43,664 bases of DNA from Akkermansia muciniphila. Lineage in GTDB: Bacteria; Verrucomicrobiota; Verrucomicrobiia; Limisphaerales; SIBE01. Of this stretch, positions 1-12,373 are shown one piece after another; the stretch's first letter is position 1; every line of letters starts with the position of its first letter. Under the pieces are notes generated by a model. It had not been told where the DNA came from. It saw only the letters and a list, made by a program, of their open reading frames with translations, and did no database searches. Made by a program: the position numbers and the translations under genes. The DNA is taken from positions 1 to 43,664 of the forward strand of contig CAMAWP010000016.1 of assembly GCA_945861765.1 (NCBI GenBank). The letters are read 5' to 3'.

Positions 1-86
1 TTCAGAAAGATCTCATCCTTGTGATCCCTACGATTCATCAGGTGGTAGAGGGCTCCTTCATATTCCAAACGCTGCTTGCGTGGCAT
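1..86 (-). CDS. REP-associated tyrosine transposase (RAYT, Y1_Tnp family), N-terminal part
   Basis: Only the first 28 codons are present; the gene runs off the left edge. Starting from the ATG complementary to 84-86 the peptide begins MPRKQRLEYEGALYHLMNR and continues to KDEIFL. This matches the usual opening of Transposase_17/RAYT proteins (basic start, then EYxGAxYHv.nRg, then a charged stretch ending in IF). Family knowledge: these are HUH-type single-tyrosine transposases related to IS200/IS605 and tied to short palindromic repeats. The catalytic HUH and Tyr residues lie outside the window, so activity cannot be judged. A 60-bp tandem duplication sits immediately upstream of its start. 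Confidence 0.75.
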   Translation of the reverse strand, partial: MPRKQRLEYEGALYHLMNRRDHKDEIFL

Positions 87-90
87 TCCA

Positions 91-210
91 AAATTCTGAA
101 GAAACCCCTTAAATATGTCATTATTCATCTCTGACCCCATGCTGCCGACAAAATTCTGAAGAAACCCCTTAAATATATCATTATTCATCTCTGACCCCAT
201 GCTGCCGACA
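91..210. repeat. 60-bp tandem direct duplication upstream of the RAYT gene
   Basis: Positions 91-150 and 151-210 are two head-to-tail copies of a 60-bp unit that differ at one base (g at 117, a at 177). The array starts 4 bp upstream of the RAYT start codon, so it covers that gene's promoter and leader. On the minus strand each unit includes TGGGGTCAGAGATGAATAAT. The near identity suggests a recent duplication. Confidence 0.95.
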
Positions 211-507
211 ACTGTGCCTTCTGTGAAGGTGTCATCGCTTCGACCGTGGCGCGCACTTGCTCAGGTGTCAGTGGAATCAGTTTCAGGTTTGCTGTTTGAA
301 TGGGTGTTTCGCTCATTGGTGAGTGGCCTAGCGACTCCCATCTGACTGCCCTCTACAGCGGCTTCGATATCGGCTTCGCTTCGGGCGTGAAGAGCTTATT
401 GTTATTGGCAATGAGCACGATGACGAGGGCGCATGGCAAACGAATCATTCTGGAGGGCAGAGTCTCGTCTCTCGCCGGTTGGAAGCCAAAGTGTGAGCTG
501 CGGCGAA
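211..507. other. No gene recognised (about 300 bp)
   Basis: Between the tandem repeat and the pseudopilin-like gene I see only short overlapping open frames on both strands, with no family signature. It holds the 3' flank of the minus-strand gene at 508-1254 and probably part of the RAYT upstream region. Confidence 0.5.
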
Positions 508-1254
508 TCACCACCATTCGTTGGTGGAACTGGGGGTCTTTGTCCAAAACGGATCCGTATCCTTGAGCACCGGAAATTTAAAAGCCCCGGCGTGGCCATC
601 GCCAAAAAGCATGATCACGAGACTCTTGCCTTTGTAGTTGTGCCAGATGCTCTTGGGTCCCGTCCAACCGCGATTCGGATGCCAGATCCAGTCGCCCTGG
701 ATGATCTTGTTCGCAGGGCTTTGCCCTATTTCCGAGGTTTTCATGGACTGTCCATCGTAAGCGGTGCGACTGGCGGCGAGATTGCCAGTCACATGTTTGA
801 CGCGAAACCCATCCGCCGCCCACTCCATGAGGTAGCTATTCCCATATTCCACGTAACAGTTCTTCGAGCCAACAAACTGCGCTCCATCTCCTTTGTCGGA
901 CGGACATTTGAAAATCTCAGGGGTTCCCTGATAAGGATAGAGGGGCTTGTTGGTCATCGCCACAAACAGGTCATATCTGCCGTCTTTTCCGCCCGAGGAC
1001 GCCCAGTCCCGACACAGGGGATACGTGTCCGCGGAGTCGTCGGCGTACATGATAAAGGCCAGCCCAATTTGTTTGTTGTTGCTGACACATTTGATCTGCT
1101 GCGCCTTGCTCTTCGCCCGTGCCAATGCGGGCAGGAGCATGCTAGCCAGGATGGCGATAATGGCAATCACCACCAACAGTTCAATCAGTGTGAACGCCCA
1201 CGCGGTGGAACGGACGGGGGCAGGGGACCGGGTTGACGAAAGCACGGTTGACAT
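508..1254 (-). CDS. Prepilin-type N-terminal methylation domain protein (type II pseudopilin-like, PVC type)
   Basis: The 248-residue protein opens with a short basic leader, then [20 protein letters not shown] from F21, the class III prepilin signal and hydrophobic helix with Glu at +5 of the mature protein. The residue before the presumed cleavage site is Ala20, where prepilin peptidase usually sees Gly. The globular part holds a Cys-Pro-Ser element (FKCPSDKG) and a FGDGHA motif near the C-terminus. Both are typical of the large paralogous families of secreted pseudopilin-like proteins in Verrucomicrobia, Planctomycetes and Lentisphaerae. These are predicted to be exported and anchored in the envelope; their function is largely unknown. 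It stands alone with no secretion-machine genes nearby. Family placement is firm, function open. Confidence 0.88.
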   Translation of the reverse strand: MSTVLSSTRSPAPVRSTAWAFTLIELLVVIAIIAILASMLLPALARAKSKAQQIKCVSNNKQIGLAFIMYADDSADTYPLCRDWASSGGKDGRYDLFVAMTNKPLYPYQGTPEIFKCPSDKGDGAQFVGSKNCYVEYGNSYLMEWAADGFRVKHVTGNLAASRTAYDGQSMKTSEIGQSPANKIIQGDWIWHPNRGWTGPKSIWHNYKGKSLVIMLFGDGHAGAFKFPVLKDTDPFWTKTPSSTNEWW

Positions 1255-1811
1255 GATACTACCTTAGCGGCCCGCAGGATATTGTCATCAGGTTTCTGTT
1301 GCCACCAGCGAGCTCTGGTGGATCCCGAATCGCGCCTCTCACATTGCTCCGGATCGACTCGCAATCCTCGAGATTTTCGTGGTCTAATCGGCGGCTCACG
1401 GAATCAGCATTTAGATCAAGAATGTATCACCCACAGCGTCCCGTGGGCGGTCAATGGGTGTTTAGCACTCCGTTATTGGCACAAGGACGGGAATTGATCC
1501 TCGCCCGCGGACTTGGGAAATCGTCCTGCTTTTTGGATGGGCTCGTCCTAGACAATTCGGATGAGCTCGATAAGCTTTTGCCCCGTGACCTGGATTGTCA
1601 AACCTGACCTTGCTGTCTGCGCTGCCGTGGGGCTTCTGCTCGCGCGCATACAGGCGGGTGGCAAAGTTCTCATCAGCCCATGCATCGTCGATCCGGCTGA
1701 GGTGAAGCTCACCGCCGGAAAGCCCCCTGTGCTGTCCTCCCGGGTTGTGACCTTTGAGGGGGCTCTGCCAATGCGGCAATTGAACTCGGTTGCGGACAGA
1801 TTTTCCCCGAA
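1255..1811. other. Intergenic stretch, no gene recognised (about 560 bp)
   Basis: This is the divergent region between the pseudopilin-like gene (minus) and the giant cytochrome protein (plus), so it should hold both promoters. Short open frames exist on both strands, including one that runs antisense into the next gene, but none shows a family motif, signal peptide or ribosome-binding site I would defend. A decayed gene between about 1460 and 1800 is possible but not demonstrable by eye. Confidence 0.45.
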
Positions 1812-4800
1812 ATGACCATGAGATTTGCGACGATCATCCCTTTCATTCTTGCCGCCGCATCGTTCAGATGTACCGCGGAGGTGCCAACTACATTGCCGGG
1901 TTGGCGCATGGAACTCGTCGCCGAAACCCCGAGAATCAACCATCCTTCGGTCGTCTGCGCGGCACCGGACGGGCGTATTTTCGTCGCGGAAGATCCGATG
2001 GACATCAGCACGAGGCACGCGGATGCGACCGAGGGCCGCATCCTTTGCCTCCATCCCGGCGGGCGCATCACGGTGTTCGCCGAAAAGCTCTACGCCGTTT
2101 TCGGGATGCAATATCTCGAAGGCAAACTTTACGTTCTGCACAACCCGAAGTTCTCCGTCTTCACCGACGACAACGGAGTGGGCGAGGAGCGCGTGGACTT
2201 GATCGAGCAAACGAACCCCAAGCCTTGGGCGCTGGATTGGAACGACCATGTGCCGGCAAACTTCCGTCTTGCCATGGACGGCAATTTCTATGTCGCCATC
2301 GGCGACAAGGGTCTCTACGGAGCGGTGGGTCGAGACGGTTCGCGGGTGGATTTGCAGGGGGGCGGCGTGCTCCGTCTCCGGCCCGATGGCACGAGGCTTG
2401 AAATCTTTTCGCGCGGCGTGCGTAACATTCTTGACGTGGCGATGAATGAGGAGGATGAACTGTTCACCTACGACAACACCGACGAGCACGACTGGATGGG
2501 CCGGCTTACCCACATGGTCGAACGCGGTGAGTATGGTTATCCGCACGACTTCATCCCGCGCCGGCCTTACACGCTCTGGATGATGCACGACTTCGGCGGC
2601 GGCGCGGCGACTGGCACCGAGTGTTACACCGACGACGCTCTGCCAGCGGAGTATCGTGGGAATCTTTTTCTCGCCGACTTTGGCAAGCGTCAGGTGCTGC
2701 GCGCGCAGACGGAGCGCGATGGCGCGACTTGGCGCCTGGTGAAGCATCAGGAGATGTTTCCGAATCCTCCGGAAAGTTTTCATCCCGTCGGCATCGCGTG
2801 GTCCGGCGATGGTCGCAGTCTGCTGATCTGCGACTGGCAGCATCGAGACAGCAAGGAGGATGTGAAGGTCGGGCGTTTGTGGCGGCTAACCTTCACCAAT
2901 GCCGCTGCGGCCCTGCCGAGACCCGCGTGGTATGGGGCAGCCGCGATGGGGCGCAAGTTCACGGCCAGCGACGCGGACTTGCTCCGGGCCTTGGAACATC
3001 CATCGCGAAACGTGCGGCTCACCGCGCAACGTCGTCTGGCGGAGAGAAAGTCGAACGCGGTAATTGCCGCCCTCTCCGAGCTTATTTGGAAGCAGACCGC
3101 ATCCACGAGGGCCCGGCAGCACGCGCTCTGGGCGCTGGATGGGATTGACGAGGGACGGGGCGCGCGCGCGGCCGTCATTGAGTTGGCGCAGAGCGAAGGA
3201 GATGGCGCCCTGCGGCGGCAGGCGATGCGCCAACTCGGGTTGCGCCGCGCATCCGAAGCCGGTCGCGCGCTCGCCACCCTCGTCCGTGATCAAGCGGCTG
3301 ACCCGTCGCTGCGCTTTCAGGCAGCAACCGCGCTGGGTCGCATCGGCGACGTGTCCGCGATCCCTTCATTGCTCGGCGCGCTCGATCAAACAGACGGCTT
3401 CGCGCGCTTCGCAGCGTTCACGGCGTTGAATGTTATTGGGCGCGCGCGGCCAGAATCCTGGGGTGCGATTGCTGAGGGACTGGGGAGCACGAACATCCGT
3501 GTGCGGGAGGCCACGGTGTTTGCGTTGCGCGACACTTTCGATGTGCAACTCGTCACTGTGCTGGCCTCACTAGCAGCTTCGTCAGCGAACGAGAGCACGC
3601 GCGCGACCGCAGTGCGCTTGCTGACGCCCTTGCATCACACACTGCCGTTGTGGGAGGGCGAGTGGGGGGCGTATCATCCGGCGCTCGCGCCGCCGCCCAG
3701 ACGCACCGTGGAGTGGTCAGGCACCGAGCCCGTTCTGGCTGTGCTCGTCGCCGCGCTGGCCGACCCCGCGCCCACCGTGCGATCGGCCGCGGTTGAGGGC
3801 GTGCAAGCCGCCGCGCATCGCGCCGCCGCGCCCCGCCTGATCGCTCTCTTTCCCCGTGAAACCGACTTCGCCGTTCGCCGCGCCGCGCTGCGGACGCTTG
3901 CGGATTTCCGAGATACGAACGCCACGGTGCTGATCACCCGTCTGCTGCGAGAGCCGCCGCAGGATGCCGAGCTTCTGCGAGGAGCCATCCGGGCCGCCGG
4001 CGCGATCGGTGGGAAAGAATTCACCGAGGGTCTGGTTCAACTGGTTCGCTCGCGTCACGTCGCCCGCGCTGAGGCGGTCGCCGCGCTCGGGTCGCTCCGC
4101 GTCGCGGAAGCCATTCCGACACTGGCCTCGGCGCTTGGTGATTCCGACACAGCGGTGCGCCTCGCCACCATCAAATCGCTGGGGGAGATGAATGGCGTGG
4201 AGTCCCTGGCGGCTTTGCAGCCGGTGGCGGCATCGAAATCCGCCGCGGAACGACGCGCACTAGCCCGCGCGCTCGGCGGTTGGTCGTCGCCCGACACCGT
4301 TCCATTGCTGCTAGAACTCTGGCGGGATTCGGAAACACGCCCTGATGCGCTCGAAGGCCTGAGCCGCCGGGGCGACGCTCGTGCCCTCGACGCGTATCTC
4401 GACGGACTCGCCAGCGCCAATCCTGCGGTGCGCGAGCAGTGCCGTAAGGCGCTGAGCGGAATTCGCGAGGCGGTGCTCGCCACCCTCGAGTCGCGCGCGG
4501 TCACACTCACGCCGACGGTGGTCGCCGAGTTGCGCGAGGTGTATCGCGACAACGCCGCCGCCGAAAAGGGCACGCTGTTCACTTCGAAGAACAAAACTCT
4601 TACGAGGGACGATTACGCTCGCTTCGCCCTTGCCACGCCCGGGGACGCCGTGCGCGGGCAGCGTGTGTTCTGGGATGAGACTGGCGTGGCATGTCACAAG
4701 TGCCATCAGGTCGCAGGCCACGGCCGTCAGGTCGGCCCAGACCTCACACTCATTGGCGCGCAATTCCCCCGGCGCGAATTGATCGAGCACGTCCTCGAGC

Positions 4801-5753
4801 CTAGCAAAGTTGTTCGCGAAGGCTACCAGCAGTTGACTTTCGAGACCCGCGACGGGGAGAGTTGGTCGGGATTGCTCAGGAGTGAGAATGCCGAGGCCGT
4901 CACCCTCATCAACGGCGCGGGCGAGTTGCAGAGCATTGTGAAGCAGGACATCAACAGCCGCGCAGCCAGCAAGCTATCGCTCATGCCCGAGGGGCTGCAC
5001 GTCGGGCTGACGCTCGAGCAGTTCACCGATTTGATGGACTTTCTCGAATCGCGCAAGACCGACCCGCGCTTGCCCGGAAACAAGCCGGCACCCGAAGGTT
5101 TTGGTTCCCTCATGAATCGCAACGACCTCGGCGGTTGGCGCGAACTGCCGCCCGGAACCAAGCTCGTCGACCCTCGGGCTCTCAAGCTGGGCATCCCGCC
5201 GGAGCATTGGGCTATGAAGGACGGTGTGCTGGAGCACGATGGACTCACGGGCGACCTCTGGAGCGAGCGTGAATTCTACGACTTCGACCTCAGACTCGAA
5301 TGGCGGTGGGTTGATGCGCCCAAGTGGGAACATTTTCCGCTCATCAACGCTGACGGACTCGAGGCCGGCCCCGACGGACGTGCCGCGACTGCGCGCGTGC
5401 TCGACGCGGGCGACAGCGGCGTGCTCTTGCGCGGACTCCACAAGGCGCAGGCAAGGTTGTTTTGCCATCCTGTCGGCAGCGGTGATCTCTCGGAATACCG
5501 CACCGACGCGAACGCCACCCGCGAGCAACGCCGCGGGTTCATACCGAGGAAAAACGCCGACGGCCCGATCGGCGACTGGAACGGAATGAAAATCCAACTG
5601 CGCGGCAACCGCGTCACTGTCCACGTCAACGGCGTGGAACTTATCACCCGCGCTGAACTCCACGGTCTCCCCGCGCGTGGCCCCATCGGCTTGCAGCACG
5701 ACCGAGGGCGCATTCAATTCCGCAATCTGTACCTTCACGAATCCAGTCCATGA
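1812..5753 (+). CDS. Secreted dehydrogenase-like beta-propeller / HEAT repeat / heme-binding / DUF1080 fusion protein
   Basis: A 1313-residue multidomain protein. It begins with a signal peptide (MTMRFATIIPFILAAASFRC). Residues about 25-365 form a PQQ/sorbosone-dehydrogenase-like propeller of the Pirellula/Verrucomicrobium N-terminal type (HPSVVCAAPDGRIFVAED; later IAWSGDGRSLLICDWQHR). Residues about 380-900 are HEAT-like alpha repeats rich in Ala and Arg. Residues about 935-1090 are the Verrucomicrobium-type heme-binding domain with the CxxCH motif CHKCH at 961-965. Residues about 1105-1310 are a DUF1080 / 3-keto-disaccharide hydrolase-type lectin-like fold (NDLGGWRE, then GDWNGMKIQLRGNRVTVHVN). 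Family knowledge: the first three modules usually occur together in PVC bacteria and are thought to oxidise carbohydrate-type substrates in the periplasm. Fusion to DUF1080 suggests action on glycans. The substrate is unknown and the gene appears monocistronic. Confidence 0.88.
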   Translation: MTMRFATIIPFILAAASFRCTAEVPTTLPGWRMELVAETPRINHPSVVCAAPDGRIFVAEDPMDISTRHADATEGRILCLHPGGRITVFAEKLYAVFGMQYLEGKLYVLHNPKFSVFTDDNGVGEERVDLIEQTNPKPWALDWNDHVPANFRLAMDGNFYVAIGDKGLYGAVGRDGSRVDLQGGGVLRLRPDGTRLEIFSRGVRNILDVAMNEEDELFTYDNTDEHDWMGRLTHMVERGEYGYPHDFIPRRPYTLWMMHDFGGGAATGTECYTDDALPAEYRGNLFLADFGKRQVLRAQTERDGATWRLVKHQEMFPNPPESFHPVGIAWSGDGRSLLICDWQHRDSKEDVKVGRLWRLTFTNAAAALPRPAWYGAAAMGRKFTASDADLLRALEHPSRNVRLTAQRRLAERKSNAVIAALSELIWKQTASTRARQHALWALDGIDEGRGARAAVIELAQSEGDGALRRQAMRQLGLRRASEAGRALATLVRDQAADPSLRFQAATALGRIGDVSAIPSLLGALDQTDGFARFAAFTALNVIGRARPESWGAIAEGLGSTNIRVREATVFALRDTFDVQLVTVLASLAASSANESTRATAVRLLTPLHHTLPLWEGEWGAYHPALAPPPRRTVEWSGTEPVLAVLVAALADPAPTVRSAAVEGVQAAAHRAAAPRLIALFPRETDFAVRRAALRTLADFRDTNATVLITRLLREPPQDAELLRGAIRAAGAIGGKEFTEGLVQLVRSRHVARAEAVAALGSLRVAEAIPTLASALGDSDTAVRLATIKSLGEMNGVESLAALQPVAASKSAAERRALARALGGWSSPDTVPLLLELWRDSETRPDALEGLSRRGDARALDAYLDGLASANPAVREQCRKALSGIREAVLATLESRAVTLTPTVVAELREVYRDNAAAEKGTLFTSKNKTLTRDDYARFALATPGDAVRGQRVFWDETGVACHKCHQVAGHGRQVGPDLTLIGAQFPRRELIEHVLEPSKVVREGYQQLTFETRDGESWSGLLRSENAEAVTLINGAGELQSIVKQDINSRAASKLSLMPEGLHVGLTLEQFTDLMDFLESRKTDPRLPGNKPAPEGFGSLMNRNDLGGWRELPPGTKLVDPRALKLGIPPEHWAMKDGVLEHDGLTGDLWSEREFYDFDLRLEWRWVDAPKWEHFPLINADGLEAGPDGRAATARVLDAGDSGVLLRGLHKAQARLFCHPVGSGDLSEYRTDANATREQRRGFIPRKNADGPIGDWNGMKIQLRGNRVTVHVNGVELITRAELHGLPARGPIGLQHDRGRIQFRNLYLHESSP

Positions 5754-5965
5754 ACATGAATCGAGATCACGCCGGGCGCGGCCGCAGGCAAATGATTGGA
5801 ACCTTCAAACACGGGAGGGTCGATACCACCCGCCGCCGAAATGGCAAAAGAGTTGCGAGAAGATCCGGCATCCGGCATTGCTCCGTCACCTCCCCGCAAC
5901 TTCCATCGCGGTCTGGTTCCCGTCGTTGACTTGATCGTGAGTCGGCATTACACATCGAACACATC

Positions 5966-6331
5966 ATGCAACAAGACGACATCGCTATTCCGATTCTACC
6001 GAGCCGGTTCTTGGATGACACACTGACTTTTTTTCGGCGGTTGGGTTTCGACGGTAAGATTCATGGTCACGGTGACTACGCCATCCTTACGCGGGGGACA
6101 GTGGAGCTTCACTTCTTCACTCACCGTGAGCTTATTCCCGCTGAATCGTCGGCGATGTGCTACATCAGGGTTTCAGACGTGGACACCCTTTACCGGGCAT
6201 TTGCTTCGGCAGAGTTGCCACTAAGAGGCATCCCGCGTTTGGATGCCGTGGAAGACAAGCCGTGGGGGATGAGAGAGTTTGCTATCGTTGATTCAGACGG
6301 CAATCTGATACGCATCGGGCAGACGCTCTGA
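5966..6331 (+). CDS. VOC superfamily protein (glyoxalase / bleomycin-resistance type)
   Basis: A 121-residue protein with the vicinal-oxygen-chelate layout: an N-terminal IPILPSRFLDDTLTFFRRLGF unit, a central segment ILTRGTVELHFFTH with a metal-ligand-like His, and a C-terminal half ending MREFAIVDSDGNLIRIGQ, the usual closing strand with the Glu-type ligand. The length fits single-domain bleomycin-resistance-like proteins, which bind ligands as dimers. It may bind and sequester a toxic molecule or catalyse an isomerisation; the sequence does not distinguish these. The flanking 5754-5965 stretch holds no gene I can support. Confidence 0.85.
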   Translation: MQQDDIAIPILPSRFLDDTLTFFRRLGFDGKIHGHGDYAILTRGTVELHFFTHRELIPAESSAMCYIRVSDVDTLYRAFASAELPLRGIPRLDAVEDKPWGMREFAIVDSDGNLIRIGQTL

Positions 6332-6532
6332 CAGTGAGGAAGTGAGTAAGAGACTCTCCATGGTGCGGCACAATCGGGTCGTGTCGAACCGCAGCCCGGC
6401 GTCTCGGTTGCGGAGTTGGTGCGGCCCGTTCACGGGACGGAGCGAGCTTGCTTGAATGAGTCCAAAATGCGGCCTGACAGCCGGGTCCGAGTCCGTTTGC
6501 CACGAATCCAGAAAGAGCGGACGCATGGGCAG

Positions 6533-7076
6533 TTATTTGCCTCCATCTGCTTCCGCAAACCAACAATTGTCGATGGCCCATGCCAGGCAGGCGGCAACAA
6601 TGGCGACGGAACCCCACGGAATCCCAGCTCCCGGGTGGCCTGTCCAAGACAGCGCAAGCCCGCCCAGCGTGATAAGCGCCATTCCGAGTGCAATGCGCCG
6701 GTCGAAGTTCTCCTTGAAGACGAACCACGCCAGCAGCGCCGTCAGCACCCCTTCAAGATTCAGCAAGAGCGAGGGGCTTGCCGCAGGTGTCACCGCGAGT
6801 CCCCACATAAGCAGCACCGGTGCGGCGGCTCCGCCGGTGGCAGGCGATTGCGCCCGCGAGCCAGGGCCAGTCCGCGCGCGTCAGTGCGGCCTCCTTTGAC
6901 CGCAGTCTCCTGCTACGCGAACGAATCAGCGCAAATACCCCAAGTCCGACGCCGGAGCCAAGGTAAAGCAGTCCAGCCAGCATCAGCGGCGTCATCTGCG
7001 GGAGCAGCGACTTCGCCAGTGGCGTGCTCGCGCCGAAGAGCAGCGCGGCCAGCAGTGCATAGAAGGCACCTTTCAT
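6533..7076 (-). pseudogene. EamA/DMT-family exporter, frameshifted and truncated
   Basis: The N-terminal piece starts at the ATG complementary to 7074-7076 (MKGAFYALLAALLFGASTP) and shows the first membrane helices of a drug/metabolite transporter. Near 6830 the frame changes. The continuing homologous reading (LLMWGLAVTPAASPSLLLNLEGVL, with WFVFKENFDRRIALGMALI) lies in another minus-strand frame down to 6533. There it stops soon after AWAIDN, where the second EamA repeat should begin. So roughly the N-terminal half remains, split by an indel, and the second EamA domain is missing. A functional transporter is unlikely unless the frameshift is an assembly error, and even then the truncation stands. 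Confidence 0.8.
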
Positions 7077-7098
7077 ACGCTGTGACGTTCACCTCGAC

Positions 7099-7725
7099 TC
7101 ATTTTGAATTGATCCCACTCCGTGCGAAGCGGAAGTAGGTGAACCGCTGCTCCGTGCTCCAAGGCGTGACGTGCGTTTCGTTCACTTGCTCCAACAGTTG
7201 GAACCCAGCGCCAAGTTCAGCGCTGATGGCCGTGGCATCGTAGCGGCATACGCTGAGTCGGCTGCACTTCTCCGGGCCGTCAATGGCGAACGTGGAGATG
7301 ACAGCATGGCCGTCCGCACTCAACGTCCGCTTCATCGTCTCCACGTATTTCTGTCGGTCGGCTTTCTCGGTCAGAAAGTGGAACACAGCGCGGTCGTGCC
7401 AGAGTCCAAACTCGCGCGGCGAGGCAAACTGGGTGACATCGGCTGCAAACCAATCGACTTCACTGGCGCGTGCGCCTAACCGACGCTTGGTTTGGTCGAG
7501 TGCGGAGGCGGAAATGTCGAGCACCGCCAGTTTGCTGAAACCAGCAGCGAGCAGAAAATCCACGAGCACGGAAGCGCCACCTCCCACGTCGATGATTCCA
7601 TCGCCTTGGGCAACGCCACACGTCCCGATGAGATCGAGCGAAGTCGTGGGCCGGTTTTGAAACCAACTCACGTCAGCGCTGTCATTGGTTTGATAAACGT
7701 GGTTCCAATGTTCTGTGAGGTTCAT
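7099..7725 (-). CDS. Class I SAM-dependent methyltransferase
   Basis: A 208-residue Rossmann-fold methyltransferase. Motif I is IIDVGGGAS at about residues 44-52, followed by VLDISASAL (acidic residue contacting the SAM ribose) and WFAADVTQF (motif II region). It belongs with small methyltransferases annotated as methyltransferase type 12 or thiopurine-S-methyltransferase-like; the opening HWNHVYQTND..VSWFQ is typical of that group. The substrate is not known. It lies just upstream of the broken EamA gene on the same strand, so it may once have been cotranscribed with an export function. Confidence 0.85.
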   Translation of the reverse strand: MNLTEHWNHVYQTNDSADVSWFQNRPTTSLDLIGTCGVAQGDGIIDVGGGASVLVDFLLAAGFSKLAVLDISASALDQTKRRLGARASEVDWFAADVTQFASPREFGLWHDRAVFHFLTEKADRQKYVETMKRTLSADGHAVISTFAIDGPEKCSRLSVCRYDATAISAELGAGFQLLEQVNETHVTPWSTEQRFTYFRFARSGINSK

Positions 7726-7799
7726 TTCAACTTTGTCCGAACATGTTCCGACTGTCGCATCATGCCGCGAGAATCAATGTGATGGGCATCCCGCCGCTC

Positions 7800-8258
7800 T
7801 CATTTGGCCTTGAGGCTGGCCTGTAGCGCGGTAATGGCTGCCTCCATTTTCTTCACATTTGCTTCGGTGGCCTTTTGCGCTCCTGCCGCGCCTGACTTGT
7901 CGATGTCGGTGGCGATTTTCGTGATTTTCTTGGAGGCCGTTTCTGTCTTGGCTTTGTTTTCAGCCGGGACTTTGGCAGGCAAGGCTTTCACGAGGTCGCG
8001 AATGGCGAAGGCGTGGTCGTGCGCCTCACCCAAATCCTTTTTGGCCACCACACTGAGCAGCTTGCCGTGTTGTTTGTGAATTTGCTTCCAGATCTCGTCC
8101 ACGGTCGCAGGGATTGTGGTGAAATGACTGTGTCCTTCACCGCTTTCCTCCTTTGGCGGCTGCTTGTCCTTCGCTTCCTGAGCCAGGATCGGAGTTGCGG
8201 TGAAAGCGATGAAGGCCGAGACGCTCATCGCGAGTAACGTTGGTTTGTTCATAATCAT
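7800..8258 (-). CDS. Secreted helical His-containing protein of unknown function, last gene of efflux unit 1
   Basis: A 152-residue protein with a signal peptide (MNKPTLLAMSVSAFIAFTATPILAQ; the second ATG, complementary to 8250-8252, is a good alternative start). The mature part is charged and mostly helical: an N-terminal Gly/His patch (SGEGHSHF), a conserved-looking KQHGKLLSVVAKKDLGEAHDH segment, and a Lys/Ala-rich C-terminal helix. I do not recognise a named family. It follows the HupE and CzcA-1 genes on the same strand. The His residues (GHSH, EAHDHAF) would suit a periplasmic metal-binding role in efflux. That role is inferred from context and composition only. Confidence 0.75.
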   Translation of the reverse strand: MIMNKPTLLAMSVSAFIAFTATPILAQEAKDKQPPKEESGEGHSHFTTIPATVDEIWKQIHKQHGKLLSVVAKKDLGEAHDHAFAIRDLVKALPAKVPAENKAKTETASKKITKIATDIDKSGAAGAQKATEANVKKMEAAITALQASLKAK

Positions 8259-8319
8259 GGTTTTGTTTGTTGACTGATTTTGCTGCCCGGTGGCAAAGCG
8301 GTGAAATTCTCAAGGGTGG

Positions 8320-9087
8320 TCATTGCGTTTCGACCTTGGAGTCGGGATCGCGGTTGTTCTCCATGTTTTGGTGAATCTGGAAGTGCTCGTCCTTGTTCAA
8401 CGGAAATTCGTCGGTGAACTGTGAGTGCTGGTATCCGTGAAGTTGCATCAGCAGCAGGAGCAACCCGGCGAACATCAAGGCCGCGTTTGCCACTTTGCTG
8501 AATTTGGTGAACGAAGCCGTCGTGCGCCAGCCCGCCAGAACAATCCACATGCCGGACAGCGCCACGATTTGTCCCAACTCGACGCCGAGGTTGAAGGAGA
8601 GAATCCGCAGCACCAGCCCATCCTGGCCAAGCGGCAGTTGCTGCAATCGGGTGGAGAGGCCGAAGCCATGAATCAATCCGAACAACGTCACCGCGCCGAG
8701 AAGATGTGGAGATTGGACACCAATGTATTGTTTGAACCCATCAAGGTTATCGAACGCCTTGTAACAAACAGTCAATGCGATGACGGCATCGACAAGGTAG
8801 TAGTTGGCTCTGATGTGGAGCAGCGTGGCAAAAACGAGAGTGACGCAATGGCCCAAAGTGAACGCGGTGATGAACTTCACGATGTCGCCCAATCGCGTCA
8901 GGAAGAACATCACGCCGAACAGGAACAACAGATGATCATAGCCGGTCAGCATGTGGGTCGCGCCGAGCTTGATGTATTCCAGGTTGCCGCCCTCCAGAAT
9001 GCCCTGTTTGTCCGCATCGGAGATGCCGTGGGCGAAAGTGGTCAGCGTTGCCAGCCAGAGCGCGGTGACGATGAGAACGTATTTCAT
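8320..9087 (-). CDS. HupE/UreJ_2 family membrane protein
   Basis: The ATG complementary to 9085-9087 gives a signal sequence (MKYVLIVTALWLATLTTFAHG) and a 255-residue protein with about six membrane helices. The family hallmark is GATHMLTGYDHLLFLFGV (His and Asp in the first helix), followed by FTLGHCVTLV and GLIHGFGLS. HupE/UreJ proteins are linked to nickel or cobalt uptake; the UreJ_2 branch is often encoded beside RND metal-efflux genes. Upstream in-frame codons up to 9153 overlap the end of the czcA-1 gene and lack signal-peptide character, so the shorter start is preferred. The C-terminus is a His-bearing soluble tail (HGYQHSQF ... HFQIHQNMEN). It probably handles the same metal as pump 1. 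Confidence 0.85.
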   Translation of the reverse strand: MKYVLIVTALWLATLTTFAHGISDADKQGILEGGNLEYIKLGATHMLTGYDHLLFLFGVMFFLTRLGDIVKFITAFTLGHCVTLVFATLLHIRANYYLVDAVIALTVCYKAFDNLDGFKQYIGVQSPHLLGAVTLFGLIHGFGLSTRLQQLPLGQDGLVLRILSFNLGVELGQIVALSGMWIVLAGWRTTASFTKFSKVANAALMFAGLLLLLMQLHGYQHSQFTDEFPLNKDEHFQIHQNMENNRDPDSKVETQ

Positions 9088-9118
9088 GGGTGGAGCTTTC
9101 AGGCGGTTGTAGTGCGGC

Positions 9119-12373
<3,255 letters not shown>

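Noticed and set aside
1548-2843. 431-codon open frame on the minus strand across 1548-2843
   Set aside because: Mostly antisense to the start of the giant cytochrome protein, with no recognisable domain.
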